Source: an uncultured Oscillospiraceae bacterium (GTDB taxonomy: Bacteria > Bacillota > Clostridia > Oscillospirales > Oscillospiraceae). Taken from it: 64,000 bases of DNA. The position numbers and the translations under genes are program-made. The DNA lies in contig CAJTWF010000001.1 in NCBI GenBank assembly GCA_910579965.1, positions 145,728-209,727 of the forward strand. Direction: 5' to 3'. Positions 41,843 through 50,906 of this stretch are shown here, piece by piece (position 1 is the first letter of the stretch; every line of letters begins with the position of its first letter). The notes under the pieces are model-generated. The model saw nothing but the letters and a program-made list of their open reading frames with translations. It made no database searches and was not told where the DNA came from.

Positions 41843-42559
41843 TCACCGGCCGGCCATGCGCACCGCCGTCTCCAGGGCGATCTTCATCATGGCGGTGAAG
41901 GTGGTCTGGCGCTCCTCGGCGGGCAGCTCCTCGCCGGTGACAATGCTGTCGGAGATGGAGCAGATGGCCAGGGCCCGCTTGCCCAGCCTGGCGGCAGTCA
42001 TGTACAGGCCGGCGGCCTCCATCTCCACGGCCAGCACCCCCATCTCCGCCCACTTCATGGTGGAGCCGGAGGCGTCGTAGAAGGTGTCGGAGGAGAGCAG
42101 GTTGCCCACGGGCATCTCCACGCCCATCTCCCGGGCCACGGCCACGGCGGTCTCCAGGAGGGTGAAGTCGGCAATGGGGGCGAAGTCGCCGGGCAGGCCG
42201 TACTGGCGGGCGAACCGGGAGTTGGTGCAGGCCCCCTGGGCGGCCACCACGTCCCGGAGCTTCAGCTTGCCGCTGATGGCCCCGGCGGAGCCGATGCGGA
42301 GGATGTTCTCCACGCCGTAGTGGCTGTAGAGCTCATAGGAGTAGATGCCGATGGAGGGCATGCCCATGCCGGAGGCCATGACGGACACCGGCGTACCACG
42401 GTAGGAGCCGGTGTAGCCATGGATGCCCCGGACGTTGTTGACCAGCTTCGCGCCGTCCAGGAAGGTGTCGGCGATAAATTTGGCCCGCAGGGGATCGCCG
42501 GGCATGAGGACGGTCTTGGCGAAATCGCCCGGCTGGGCGGCATTGTGAGGAGTGGACAT
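41843..42559 (-). CDS. deoD: Purine-nucleoside phosphorylase (DeoD type)
   Basis: Splits purine nucleosides with phosphate into base and (deoxy)ribose-1-phosphate. The 238-residue protein is standard length and shows MPGDPLRAKFIADTFLDG, RIGSAGAISGKLKLRDVVAA and the C-terminal ICSISDSIVTGEELPAEERQ of hexameric DeoD enzymes. It lies 55 bases after deoC in the same direction, giving a deoxynucleoside catabolic operon. Confidence 0.95.
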   Translation of the reverse strand: MSTPHNAAQPGDFAKTVLMPGDPLRAKFIADTFLDGAKLVNNVRGIHGYTGSYRGTPVSVMASGMGMPSIGIYSYELYSHYGVENILRIGSAGAISGKLKLRDVVAAQGACTNSRFARQYGLPGDFAPIADFTLLETAVAVAREMGVEMPVGNLLSSDTFYDASGSTMKWAEMGVLAVEMEAAGLYMTAARLGKRALAICSISDSIVTGEELPAEERQTTFTAMMKIALETAVRMAGR

Positions 42560-42613
42560 AGGCGGAAATTCCTTTCTTTATTTAATAGTGTCTGTTCTTT
42601 TCTCTGTTTGGGA

Positions 42614-43279
42614 TTAATACCCCGTGCCCTCGATGCCCTTCACGGCCTTGACGATACGGCTGGTGCCCAGGCGGGACGCGCCCAGACGGATAAAGTCCTC
42701 CGCGTCCTGGAGGCTGGAGATGCCGCCGGCGGCCTTGATCTTCACATGGGGGGCCACATGCTTGGCAAAGAGGGCCACGTCCTCCCGGGTGGCCCCGCCG
42801 CCGGCAAAGCCGGTGGAGGTCTTGATATACTCCGCGCCGGAGGCGGAGACGATCTCGCACATCTTGATCTTCTCCTCGTCGGTGAGCAGGCACGTCTCAA
42901 TAATCACCTTGAGCAGGCGGCCCCGGCAGGCTTCCTTCACGGCCTTGATCTCCCGGAGGAGGTCATCCCACCTCCGGTCCTTCACCCAGCCGATGTTGAT
43001 GACCATGTCGATCTCGTCCGCCCCGTTGTCCACAGCGTCCCCGGCCTCAAAGCACTTGGCGGCGGTGGTGCTGTAGCCGTTGGGGAAGCCGATGACCGTG
43101 CACACGGCCAGCTTGTCCCCCACATACTCCCTGGCCTGCCTGACATAGCTGGCGGGGATGCAGACGGAGGCGGCGGTGTACTTGATTCCGTCGTCGCACA
43201 CGCCCCGGATCTCCTCCCACGTCGCCCCCTGGGACAGCAGGGTGTGGTCCACCGTGGACAGAATTTTGCTCAGCTCCAT
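42614..43279 (-). CDS. deoC: Deoxyribose-phosphate aldolase
   Basis: Cleaves 2-deoxyribose-5-phosphate to glyceraldehyde-3-phosphate and acetaldehyde. The 221-residue TIM-barrel enzyme has the Schiff-base lysine in AEYIKTSTGFAGGGAT and a second conserved lysine in HVKIKAAGGISSLQDAE. The ATG at 43279 is supported by homology and a GAGGGG site. It is the first gene of the deoC-deoD operon. Confidence 0.95.
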   Translation of the reverse strand: MELSKILSTVDHTLLSQGATWEEIRGVCDDGIKYTAASVCIPASYVRQAREYVGDKLAVCTVIGFPNGYSTTAAKCFEAGDAVDNGADEIDMVINIGWVKDRRWDDLLREIKAVKEACRGRLLKVIIETCLLTDEEKIKMCEIVSASGAEYIKTSTGFAGGGATREDVALFAKHVAPHVKIKAAGGISSLQDAEDFIRLGASRLGTSRIVKAVKGIEGTGY

Positions 43280-43318
43280 ATAGTTCCCCTCGTTTCTCCG
43301 CGTAAGCGGCATATTTTT

Positions 43319-43361
43319 GTATACATGTAGATAGTATACCATATTTTCGTAAAAATGGAAA
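43319..43361 (-). promoter_or_regulatory. deoC-deoD promoter with possible operator
   Basis: On the minus strand TTTCCA (43356-43361), 17 bases, TATACT (43333-43338). GTATAC occurs twice, 9 bases apart (43319-43324 and 43334-43339), overlapping the -10 box; it may be an operator, which is inference. Confidence 0.55.
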
Positions 43362-43379
43362 GATTTGTTTTGCACCGTC

Positions 43380-43760
43380 CGAGGAAAGGCGAAAGGAGGA
43401 AAACGATGCCCGAGAGGGAGCGTGCGCGGGAAGCAACCTGAAAGGCAGATTTCAGATTGGCCCAATGAAAGACGGATTCAATGGGCTGATGAGCAGAACT
43501 GGCAGCGAAATGGGAACAATCCCCGGAACGCAAAACATCATAGCGCCTTCTCTTCCTAGGCGTAATAATTTCAATATCACGACACTTTTCCAGTGATTCT
43601 GCCCAATCAACATCACAATAAGCCCGATCAGCGAACAACCGGCAAAACGCCGGTGCTCAGGCCCGATTCCTCTCTGGTCTCTGATGATTTTTGATGCAAT
43701 TCCAAGCTGAGTTGGGCGCAGAGGTTTTTGTGCCTGGCATGGTGCCATACTCCTTTCCGC
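43380..43760 (-). pseudogene. Degenerate transposase fragment
   Basis: Broken remains of a transposase, readable in pieces on the minus strand. One frame has MFADRAYCDVDWAESLEKCR and EIITPRKRRRYDV, followed by HQPIESVFHWANLKSAFQ, which resembles the end of an IS982- or IS4-type DDE domain. The upstream piece is in another frame. No start, no intact catalytic set and no clear ends are visible. Confidence 0.6.
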
Positions 43761-43857
43761 TGATTGCAAGGCAATCAAGGGGATCGACTGGGAAGAAGTA
43801 AAGGCGGAGTACTGCCAAATTCTGGACCGCTGCGCCGCTTATGGATATATTTCGTAA
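43760..43857 (+). pseudogene. C-terminal fragment of an unidentified gene
   Basis: A short plus-strand frame reads AIKGIDWEEVKAEYCQILDR and ends in CAAYGYIS before a stop at 43855-43857. It has no start of its own and is fused upstream to transposase debris, so it looks like the leftover 3-prime end of a gene destroyed by insertions. The following 115 bases before larE hold nothing recognisable. Confidence 0.35.
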
Positions 43858-43974
43858 GATTCTTTACCCCAAACGATTTACAAATGCCTGCAAGAGTTTC
43901 GATCTGTCGGCCAGCTGTGTCTGGTTACGGTCGATTCCCGCGGCAGTTTGCTTGCCAGGAACATACCCCGCCCC

Positions 43975-44733
43975 TCACGTCTCCCGGGCATACCGCGGCG
44001 CGCTGTCCAGGGTAATGCTGGCGAAATCCTCCCGCAGCAGCTCCCCCAGCGCGGGCAGTGCCTCCCGGGCCATGTCCATCTGCTCCTCACGGACCTGGAG
44101 CAGGGCGCCGTCCCCCCGCAGACGCAGGCGGAAGTCGGAAAATCCCCGGGCCATCAGCGCCGCCTCCCCCCTGGCCACCCGGGCCAGCAGGTCCCTGGTG
44201 ATAGCGGTCCCAGTAGGGATCCGGGTGGCCAGGCAGGCGTAGGACGGCTTGTTCCACACCGGCAGGCCGGCCTTCCGGGCGGCCGCGCGGATGTCCCCCT
44301 TAGTCAAACCGCACTCCCGCAGGGGGGAGCGCACCCCCAGCTCCGCCAGAGCCGCCATGCCCGGCCGGTCAGACGCGTCGTCGGAGGCGTTACAGCCGTC
44401 CAGCACCAGGGGGAACCCGTCAGCACCGGCGGCCTCCATCAGACGGGTGAACAGGGCCCGCTTGCAGTGGTAGCACCGGTCCGGCGGATTGGCCGCCGCC
44501 TGGGGCACGGACAGCACATCAAATGCCAAGACGGTCAGCGGCACGTCCAGCCGCCGGGCAATGTCCCGAGCGTCCTCCAGCTCGAAGTCCGGCTGAAAGG
44601 GGGTGCGGACAAAATAGGCCGCCGTCCGCCGGGCCCAGATCCGGGCCTCGTGGAGCAGCCACGCCGAATCCACGCCGCCGGAAAAGGCTACCGCCGCCGT
44701 CGGGTTCTGAATGAAAAACTCCTGCATGGTCAT
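43975..44733 (-). CDS. larE: ATP-dependent sacrificial sulfur transferase LarE
   Basis: LarE adenylates and thiolates the nicotinate-derived precursor of the nickel-pincer cofactor of lactate racemase and related enzymes. The 252-residue protein has the PP-loop AVAFSGGVDSAWLLHEA, cysteines in DRCYHCKRALF and a third in KPSYACLATRIPTG. Which of these gives sulfur or binds a cluster cannot be told here. larA, larB and larC are not adjacent. Three ATGs are close together; the second was chosen, 7 bases after AGGAGG. Confidence 0.9.
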   Translation of the reverse strand: MTMQEFFIQNPTAAVAFSGGVDSAWLLHEARIWARRTAAYFVRTPFQPDFELEDARDIARRLDVPLTVLAFDVLSVPQAAANPPDRCYHCKRALFTRLMEAAGADGFPLVLDGCNASDDASDRPGMAALAELGVRSPLRECGLTKGDIRAAARKAGLPVWNKPSYACLATRIPTGTAITRDLLARVARGEAALMARGFSDFRLRLRGDGALLQVREEQMDMAREALPALGELLREDFASITLDSAPRYARET

Positions 44734-44817
44734 GGTCATTCCTCCTTTTCTGCCTATTATGCCACAGTTCGCGGTCCCTGTCCAGACCGCCCCTCACCGG
44801 GGTGTCCCAATGCGGAG

Positions 44818-45033
44818 TTAAAGGAGTCCCAAAAGAGAAAATGGCACAGAAGGGCCAGGGCGTCTGGAACGATAGTGGTTCTTTTGAAGCCTGAAGCGGT
44901 TCAGGGCTTTGGCGGCGCCTCGTTCTTCCGGGCCTAAGTGCTGTCCCCTCTTGCGTTCTGCCTGAACGGTGGTATCATCTTTGCCGTCCATAGTGATTGC
45001 CCCCAGGTGGTAATGGTGGTTTTCAATAGCCAT
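44818..45033 (-). pseudogene. IS30-type transposase N-terminal remnant
   Basis: A 71-residue frame whose middle (KRGQHLGPEERGAAKALNR) resembles the start of IS30-type transposases, where it leads into the helix-turn-helix. It diverges afterwards and stops. No DDE domain follows, so this is a remnant. Confidence 0.45.
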
Positions 45034-45118
45034 TTTACCTAGGCGCAGCCACTATGGGCTTTTTCTTAAGTGCCCAACTTCATTTTACAATCGCCCCCCT
45101 GGCCCCCAAAAAAACCGC

Positions 45119-45148
45119 TTGACAGGTCCTCCTCCCCTGTGCTACAAT
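45119..45148 (+). promoter_or_regulatory. T-box operon promoter
   Basis: TTGACA (45119-45124), 18 bases, TACAAT (45143-45148), just before the T-box leader. Confidence 0.75.
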
Positions 45149-45155
45149 ACCCACG

Positions 45156-45435
45156 CAAAGATCTCAAATGCGTGGAAGGCGTTATGCCATGTCGAGGGCG
45201 CTCTCAGAGAACCGGCGGTAGGTGCGAGCCGGGGGGGCGGCGGCGTGGCGGCTGGCGCCGGAGCGGGCCGTCCCAAAGAGGAGCTCTCCAGTAGGGCGGC
45301 ACGGATTTGCCTCCGTTATCCGGGCAGGGGCTTGCTGGAGCCCTTCAGAGTGTGCGCGCAGGCGCGAAGCCGGGTGGTACCGCGGTAAACTTGTTTTATC
45401 GTCCCGGGAGCAGAACATAGCTCCCGGGACTTTTT
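45156..45435 (+). promoter_or_regulatory. T-box leader controlling the LeuA-like operon
   Basis: A 280-base untranslated leader carries the T-box sequence GGGTGGTACCGCGG (45372-45385) that pairs with the acceptor end of an uncharged tRNA. It also has a Stem-I-like part with AGAGAACCGGCGGTAGGTGCGA near 45215 (AG-bulge/loop type) and an 11-bp terminator stem (45401-45411 with 45420-45430) followed by T5. Uncharged tRNA would favour read-through into the next two genes. The specifier codon could not be fixed by eye; leucine is expected if the first gene is a LeuA relative, but this is not shown. Confidence 0.85.
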
Positions 45436-45481
45436 GCTGTCTCCATGGGAGCACAGAAACCAGATAAGGAGAAATCAAGCC

Positions 45482-46894
45482 ATGAAAACTGTCAAAGTAT
45501 ACGACATCACCCTGCGGGAGATCGGCCGCAGCCGGGCCTCGGCCCTCAGCTTCAAGGAGCGGGTGGAGATCGCCCGGACCCTGGACCGGCTCCAGGTGGA
45601 CGCGGTGGAGCTGCCCGCCCTCAAGGATGGCAAGGCGGACGTGCTGAGCAACAAGACCATCGCCTCCGTGGTTGCCGGCCCCCGCCTGTCCGCGGCCGTA
45701 GGCCTGACCCCGGAGAGCGTGGACCAGACCTGGGAGAGCGTCAAGGGGGCCAGCCGGCCGGCCCTGCACGTCATGATCCCCGCCTCGGCGGTGCAGATGG
45801 AGTACCTGTGCCACAAGAAGGCCCCGGCCATGGTGGAGCTGACGAGGGAGCTGGTGGCCCGGGCCCGGTACCACACCGAGCGGGTGGAGTTCTCCGCCCT
45901 GGACGCCACCCGGGCGGAGCCGGCGATGCTCCGCCAGCTCCTCTCCGCCGCCCTGGAGGCCGGTGCGGACACGGTGACCCTCTGCGACACCGCCGGGATC
46001 ATGACCCCGGACGAGTGCGGCCGGTTCATCCGGGAGACGGCGGAGAACGTGCCGGGCCTGGAGAAGGTCCGGCTGGGCGTGGAGCTGGGCAACGCCATGC
46101 ACATGGCCGCCGCCTGCGCCGCCGCCGCCATTGACGCCGGGGCGGCGGTGGTAAAGACCGCCATCACGGACCTGGACGTGCCCACCACGGAGGATCTGGC
46201 CGCCTACCTGTCCGCCCGGGGGGAGAGCAAGGGCCTGCGCTGGGACCTGCGCGCCACGGAGCTGAGCCGGGCCGCGGCCCAGCTGAACTGGCTGCTCCAG
46301 ACCGAGCGCAGCAGCGGCTCCCCCTTTGACAGCGGGGTCAGCGACGGCGCCGGCGTGGTGTGCCTCACCGCCGGGGACGACGCGGGCGAGGTGGTCAAGG
46401 TGGTGCGCCGTCTGGGCTATGACCTGAGCGAGGAGGACAACGCCCGGATCTACGAGGCCTTCCAGCGCATCGCCGCCTCCAAGCACTTCGTCAGCACCCG
46501 GGAGCTGGACGCCATCATCGCCACCACGGCCATGCAGGTGCCCGCCGCCTACCGGATCGCCAGCTACGTCATCACCTGCGGCAGCACCGTCTCCGCCATG
46601 GCCCACCTGGCCCTGGAGCACAACGGCCAGCGCCAGCAGGGCATGGCCGCCGGGGACGGCCCCATCGACGCGGCCTTCCTGGCCATCGAGCAGATCATCG
46701 GCCACCACTACGAGCTGGCGGACTTCCAGATCCAGACCGTCACCGAGGGTCGGGAGGCCATGGGCTCCGCCCTGGTGAAGCTGCGCTCCGGCGGGAAGCT
46801 CTACTCCGGCAGCGGCATCTCCACGGATATCATCGGCGCGTGCATCCGGGCCTATATCAGCGCTTTGAACAAGATCGTGTACGAGGAGGCGTAA
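45482..46894 (+). CDS. 2-isopropylmalate synthase-like (LeuA/HMGL family) enzyme
   Basis: A 470-residue acyltransferase of the HMGL-like family (isopropylmalate, homocitrate and citramalate synthases). The TIM barrel begins VKVYDITLREIGRSRASALS; the usual DTTLRDG motif is changed to DITLREIG. A metal-site motif lies in LCDTAGIMTPDECGRF, and another near GVELGNAMHMAAACAAAAID. A C-terminal regulatory-like domain follows from about residue 370. It condenses acetyl-CoA with a 2-oxo acid in known relatives. The substrate here is uncertain. It lies behind a T-box and 1 base before a ligase fusion gene. Confidence 0.78.
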   Translation: MKTVKVYDITLREIGRSRASALSFKERVEIARTLDRLQVDAVELPALKDGKADVLSNKTIASVVAGPRLSAAVGLTPESVDQTWESVKGASRPALHVMIPASAVQMEYLCHKKAPAMVELTRELVARARYHTERVEFSALDATRAEPAMLRQLLSAALEAGADTVTLCDTAGIMTPDECGRFIRETAENVPGLEKVRLGVELGNAMHMAAACAAAAIDAGAAVVKTAITDLDVPTTEDLAAYLSARGESKGLRWDLRATELSRAAAQLNWLLQTERSSGSPFDSGVSDGAGVVCLTAGDDAGEVVKVVRRLGYDLSEEDNARIYEAFQRIAASKHFVSTRELDAIIATTAMQVPAAYRIASYVITCGSTVSAMAHLALEHNGQRQQGMAAGDGPIDAAFLAIEQIIGHHYELADFQIQTVTEGREAMGSALVKLRSGGKLYSGSGISTDIIGACIRAYISALNKIVYEEA

Positions 46895-46895
46895 T

Positions 46896-49391
46896 ATGAA
46901 ACTCTCGTTTACCATCCGCCACTGGCCCCGCCTGGACTGGGCCCGGTTCTGCCAGGCCGCCGTGGACGCCGGGCTCCAGGGCCTGGAGATTGACACTGTG
47001 AAAAATCCCCTCCTGACCGTCCGCTCCAGCCCCACCAACCCGGAGCTGGCCGTGGCGGCCCGCCGGGAGCTGGCCGGACAGGACCTCACTGTGCCCTGCG
47101 TGGGCGTGGAGGCGGATCTCATGGAGGAGGGCGCGGCCCAGGAGGCGGCCCAGGCCATGGAGACCGCCCGGAATCTGCTGGTGCCCTATGTGACCCTGCG
47201 CACGGTCTGCGCGGACCGGGAGGCCGTCGCCGCCCGGCTGGAGCCCCTGGTGGCCCTGGCGGAGCAGAACGGCGTGGTGGCGCTGCTGGAGAGCAGCGGG
47301 GCCATGGCGGACACGGGGCTGATGGTGGAGGTGCTGGACCGCTTTGCCTGCGACCATCTGGCCGCCTGCTGGAACATGCACAGCACCTGCCTGATGCAGA
47401 AGGAAACCCCGGAGCAGACCATCACCAACCTGGGGGCCTATGTGCGCCACGTGCGCATCACCGACGGCGCGGACACCGGCGCGCCGGAGCTCATCGGCGA
47501 GGGGGCCCTGCCCATGCGGGAGCTGATGAACGCCCTGAGCAGCGTCAACTACGACGGCTTTGTCTCCCTGGTCTGGGACCCCTCCTGGTCCGAGGGCCTG
47601 GACGATCTGGAGATGATTCTTACCCACTACGCCGTCCACATGTCCCGTTTTGTCCGGTCCGGCCGCAGGAGCCACCTCTACTACAACGCCGCCGGCACGG
47701 GCCGGTATGTGTGGAAGAAGGACACGGTCATCGACTGCACCTTCCCCCAGGTGCTGGACCGGATGGTAGAGGAGTTCCCGGACCAGTACGCCTTCAAGTA
47801 CACCACCCTGGACTACACCCGCACCTACGCCCAGTTCCGGGACGACGTGGACCAGTTCGCCCGCTCCCTCATCGCCATGGGGGTGGGACCCGGGGACAAG
47901 GTGGCCATCTGGGCCACCAATGTGCCCGCCTGGTTCATCACCTTCTGGGCCGCCACCAAGATCGGGGCCGTGCTGGTGACGGTGAACACGGCCTATAAGA
48001 TCCACGAGGCGGAGTACCTCCTCCGCCAGTCGGACACCCACACCCTGGTGATGATCGAGAGCTACCGGGACAGCCACTACGCCCAGATCATGGCGGAGCT
48101 GTGCCCCGAGCTGGCCGCCGCCCAGCCGGGCAGGCCCCTCCACTGCAAGCGGCTCCCCTTCCTGCGCAATATCGTCACCGTGGGCTTCCGCCAGCCCGGG
48201 TGCCTCACCTGGGAGGAGGCGGCGGCTCTGTCCGGCAGGGTGTCCCCCCAGGAGGTCCGCCGCCGGGCCGCGGCGGTGAAGCTCCACGACGTGGCCAACA
48301 TGCAGTACACCTCCGGCACCACCGGCTTCCCCAAGGGGGTCATGCTCACCCACTACAATGTGGTGAACAACGGCAAGTATATCGGGGACCACATGGACCT
48401 CTCCACCGCGGACCGGATGATGATCCAGGTGCCCATGTTCCACTGCTTCGGCATGGTGCTGTCCATGACCGCCTCCATGACCCACGGTGCCACCATGTGT
48501 CCCCTGCCCTACTTCTCCCCCAAGCCCGCCCTGGCCTGCATCAACCAGGAGCGGATCACCACCTTTAACGGCGTGCCCACCATGTTCATCGCCATGATGA
48601 GCCACCCGGACTTCGCCTCCACTGACTTCTCCCACATCCGCACCGGCATCATGGCCGGGGCCAACTGCCCGCCGGAGCTGATGCGCAAGGCGGCGGACGT
48701 GATGAACATGAAGCAGATCATCTCCGTTTTCGGCCAGACCGAGGCATCCCCGGGCTGCACCATGAGCAGCTTTGACGATCCCCTGGACGTGCGCACGGAG
48801 ACCGTGGGCAGCCGGTTTGCCAACGTGGAGTGCAGGATTATTGACCCGGAAACAGGGGAGGAGTGCCCCCGTGGGGTCAGCGGGGAGTTTGTGGCCCGGG
48901 GCTACAACATCATGAAGGGCTACTACAAGATGCCCGGGGCCACCGCCGAGGCCATCGACGCCGACGGCTGGCTCCACAGCGGGGATCTGTGCTGCGAGGA
49001 CGAGAACGGCAACTTCAAGGTCACCGGCCGGCTCAAGGACATGATTATCCGGGGCGGCGAGAACATCTACCCCCGGGAGATCGAGGAGTTCATCTACACC
49101 CACCCCAAGGTCCGGGACGTGCAGGTCATCGGCGTGCCGGACGAGCAGTACGGCGAGGAGATTATGGCCTGCGTCATCCTCAAGGAGGGGGAGGCCATGA
49201 CCGAGGCGGAGCTGAAGGAGTACGTGCTCTCACACATGGCCAAGCACAAGGTGCCCCGGTACGTGGACTTTGTGGAAGCCTTCCCCATGAACGCGGCGGG
49301 GAAGATCCTCAAGTACAGGATGCGGGAGGAGGCCCAGCAGCGGCTGGGCCTGAAGGGCGCGGCAGATGGTCAGCAGACCGCCGGCCGGTGA
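46896..49391 (+). CDS. TIM-barrel isomerase domain fused to an AMP-dependent acyl-CoA synthetase
   Basis: An 831-residue two-domain protein. Residues 1-245 form a xylose-isomerase/AP-endonuclease-2-type TIM barrel (LSFTIRHWPRLDWARFCQAA; metal-site-like ALLESSG, CWNMHSTC and ITDG). Residues about 270-820 are an acyl-CoA ligase: the P-loop MQYTSGTTGFPKGVMLTHYN, FGQTEASPGC, and the hinge DMIIRGGENIYPREIEEF with the catalytic lysine in NAAGKILKYR. Such a fusion is unusual. It starts 1 base after the LeuA-like gene, so both are translated from one T-box-controlled mRNA and probably act on the same acid. Substrate not known. Confidence 0.85.
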   Translation: MKLSFTIRHWPRLDWARFCQAAVDAGLQGLEIDTVKNPLLTVRSSPTNPELAVAARRELAGQDLTVPCVGVEADLMEEGAAQEAAQAMETARNLLVPYVTLRTVCADREAVAARLEPLVALAEQNGVVALLESSGAMADTGLMVEVLDRFACDHLAACWNMHSTCLMQKETPEQTITNLGAYVRHVRITDGADTGAPELIGEGALPMRELMNALSSVNYDGFVSLVWDPSWSEGLDDLEMILTHYAVHMSRFVRSGRRSHLYYNAAGTGRYVWKKDTVIDCTFPQVLDRMVEEFPDQYAFKYTTLDYTRTYAQFRDDVDQFARSLIAMGVGPGDKVAIWATNVPAWFITFWAATKIGAVLVTVNTAYKIHEAEYLLRQSDTHTLVMIESYRDSHYAQIMAELCPELAAAQPGRPLHCKRLPFLRNIVTVGFRQPGCLTWEEAAALSGRVSPQEVRRRAAAVKLHDVANMQYTSGTTGFPKGVMLTHYNVVNNGKYIGDHMDLSTADRMMIQVPMFHCFGMVLSMTASMTHGATMCPLPYFSPKPALACINQERITTFNGVPTMFIAMMSHPDFASTDFSHIRTGIMAGANCPPELMRKAADVMNMKQIISVFGQTEASPGCTMSSFDDPLDVRTETVGSRFANVECRIIDPETGEECPRGVSGEFVARGYNIMKGYYKMPGATAEAIDADGWLHSGDLCCEDENGNFKVTGRLKDMIIRGGENIYPREIEEFIYTHPKVRDVQVIGVPDEQYGEEIMACVILKEGEAMTEAELKEYVLSHMAKHKVPRYVDFVEAFPMNAAGKILKYRMREEAQQRLGLKGAADGQQTAGR

Positions 49392-49671
49392 GGATAAGAG
49401 GGAGAGCTGCCCGCAGCACGGGGCCTTGGACCGGGACCAGCTCCGGCTCCTCCGCGGGCCGGACCGGAAAGTCCGTGCCGTCCGGGTCATCCGGGCAGAA
49501 CCAGCCGTTGATGGGCCCGTACAGGCAGGACACATCGCCCCAGGTGAGGCGCTCCCCGTCCGCGAAGACCCGGGAGATACAGCCGGGCTCTCCGTTGGCC
49601 CCGGCGAGACGCTCCAGCAGACCGGGCATGCGCTCCGGCTGACGGTAAAATCTCTGTTTGTCCGGCACCAT
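49309..49671 (-). CDS. Hypothetical protein, convergent and overlapping the ligase gene
   Basis: A 120-residue frame fills the 420-base gap after the ligase gene on the opposite strand. It starts MVPDKQRFYRQPERMPGLLE and contains SRVFADGERLTWGDVSCLYG, with codon use like real genes up to about residue 75. The remainder overlaps the 3-prime end of the ligase gene by 83 bases and may be spurious. No ribosome site is obvious and no family was recognised. Confidence 0.35.
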   Translation of the reverse strand: MVPDKQRFYRQPERMPGLLERLAGANGEPGCISRVFADGERLTWGDVSCLYGPINGWFCPDDPDGTDFPVRPAEEPELVPVQGPVLRAALPLILTGRRSADHLPRPSGPAAAGPPPASCT

Positions 49672-49762
49672 GTCGCTGGAGAGGCATTGAGCCTCTTCAG
49701 CGCTTTTTGCGCACGCAGGAGAACCACTGGAACCCTCCGGAGCACCGCTGGGGAGAAGGCCC

Positions 49763-49790
49763 TTGCAATCCCTTCCCAGACTGATACAAT
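49763..49790 (+). promoter_or_regulatory. LytTR gene promoter
   Basis: TTGCAA (49763-49768), 16 bases, TACAAT (49785-49790), before GGAGGAAAATCC and the ATG. Confidence 0.65.
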
Positions 49791-49812
49791 GGCCTTGAAA
49801 GGAGGAAAATCC

Positions 49813-50271
49813 ATGAAGATTACCTTGAATCAGGATCCGGCCTGCGGGGAGACGGAGATCATCATCAACTGCCCCCAGGCGGACGAGGATATCCTGCGGC
49901 TGGTGGCCATGCTGCGCATCCACCAGAGGAAGCTGGTGGGGACCCTGGAGGGGGAGCAGCATCTGCTGGACGCCCGGGACATCCTCTACATCGACACAGC
50001 GGATAAGCGTACCTTCCTGTACACCGGCAAGGCCGTGTATGAGAGCGCCCTGCGGCTCTATGAGCTGGAGGAGGGGCTGCGGGGGGAGGACTTTCTCCGG
50101 GCCGGGCGGTCCGCCATCGTCAATTTCCGGCGGATCAAGTCCATCCGTCCGGAGCTGGGCGGACGGCTGCTGGTGACCATGGACAACGGGGAGCAGCTGT
50201 ACGTGTCCCGCCAGTACGCTGTGGAGATGAAGGAGAAGCTGCGGGAGCTGGAAAGGAGTATTCTGCGATGA
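49813..50271 (+). CDS. LytTR-family DNA-binding protein
   Basis: A 152-residue transcription regulator of the short LytTR type without receiver domain. The LytTR fold is in residues about 45-150 with ILYIDTADKRTFLYTG and FLRAGRSAIVNFRRIKSIRP. In Firmicutes this type is nearly always paired with a DUF3021 membrane protein that modulates it. The next gene overlaps its stop by 4 bases (ATGA) and encodes such a protein. Confidence 0.92.
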   Translation: MKITLNQDPACGETEIIINCPQADEDILRLVAMLRIHQRKLVGTLEGEQHLLDARDILYIDTADKRTFLYTGKAVYESALRLYELEEGLRGEDFLRAGRSAIVNFRRIKSIRPELGGRLLVTMDNGEQLYVSRQYAVEMKEKLRELERSILR

Positions 50272-50711
50272 AGAAGTTTTTAGAGGGTGTCATGAAGTGG
50301 AAGACCAGCGTGTGCCAGCTCTACACCGGGGCCATGGTGATCTACCTGTTCTTCTGCCAGGTGTTCGGCAGCCGGGAGGTGTCCCTGACCATGCTGTGGT
50401 CTCTGCTGCTGGTCTGCGGGCTGGGGGCGCTGCTCCAGGGATTGTGCTACTCCGACTGGGTGTTCAAGCGGATGCGGTACGCCTGGCGGGGGTTGCTGTT
50501 CTGCCTGCTGTACCTGCCCGTGCTGGCAGTGGCGGGATGGAAGGCCCAGTGGTTCCCCGTGGATAATCTGGGGAGCTGGGCCGTGTTCGTGGGTGTGTTT
50601 TTTGCCGTCTTCCTGGTTATGACATTGGGATTTGATATCTATTTCCGGCTCACCGGCAGAAAGTATGACGGCCTGTTGGGGCGGTACCGGAAGGAGATAG
50701 GGGACCAGTAG
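50268..50711 (+). CDS. DUF3021 membrane protein
   Basis: A 147-residue protein with four hydrophobic helices (for example LWSLLLVCGLGALLQGLCYS and AVFVGVFFAVFLVMTLGF), of the DUF3021 type. It is translationally coupled to the LytTR gene. In related systems the membrane protein restrains the DNA-binding partner; here this is inference. Confidence 0.88.
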   Translation: MKKFLEGVMKWKTSVCQLYTGAMVIYLFFCQVFGSREVSLTMLWSLLLVCGLGALLQGLCYSDWVFKRMRYAWRGLLFCLLYLPVLAVAGWKAQWFPVDNLGSWAVFVGVFFAVFLVMTLGFDIYFRLTGRKYDGLLGRYRKEIGDQ

Positions 50712-50778
50712 ATTTTCGGTTCTTTTTCTTCGTGAATATAGAAAAAACCAAAAAGTAAAACTTTAGAGGATAGAAACA

Positions 50779-50827
50779 ATACTGCCGGCAGTCCCATGGA
50801 GCATTTCCGCGGGACTGCCGGCAGTAT
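50779..50827. terminator. Large inverted repeat between DUF3021 and ftsK
   Basis: A 17-bp perfect stem (ATACTGCCGGCAGTCCC at 50779-50795 with 50811-50827) and a 15-base loop lie between convergent genes. A T-rich tract (CTCTTTTTGCTTC) begins about 15 bases after it on the plus strand, so it may be a bidirectional terminator. Confidence 0.55.
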
Positions 50828-50906
50828 GATAAAGACCGTTAACGCTCTTTTTGCTTCTTTTCTTTCAGAAAAGAGGGAAAAAACAATTTCTTATAAAGAA
50901 GAAGGG

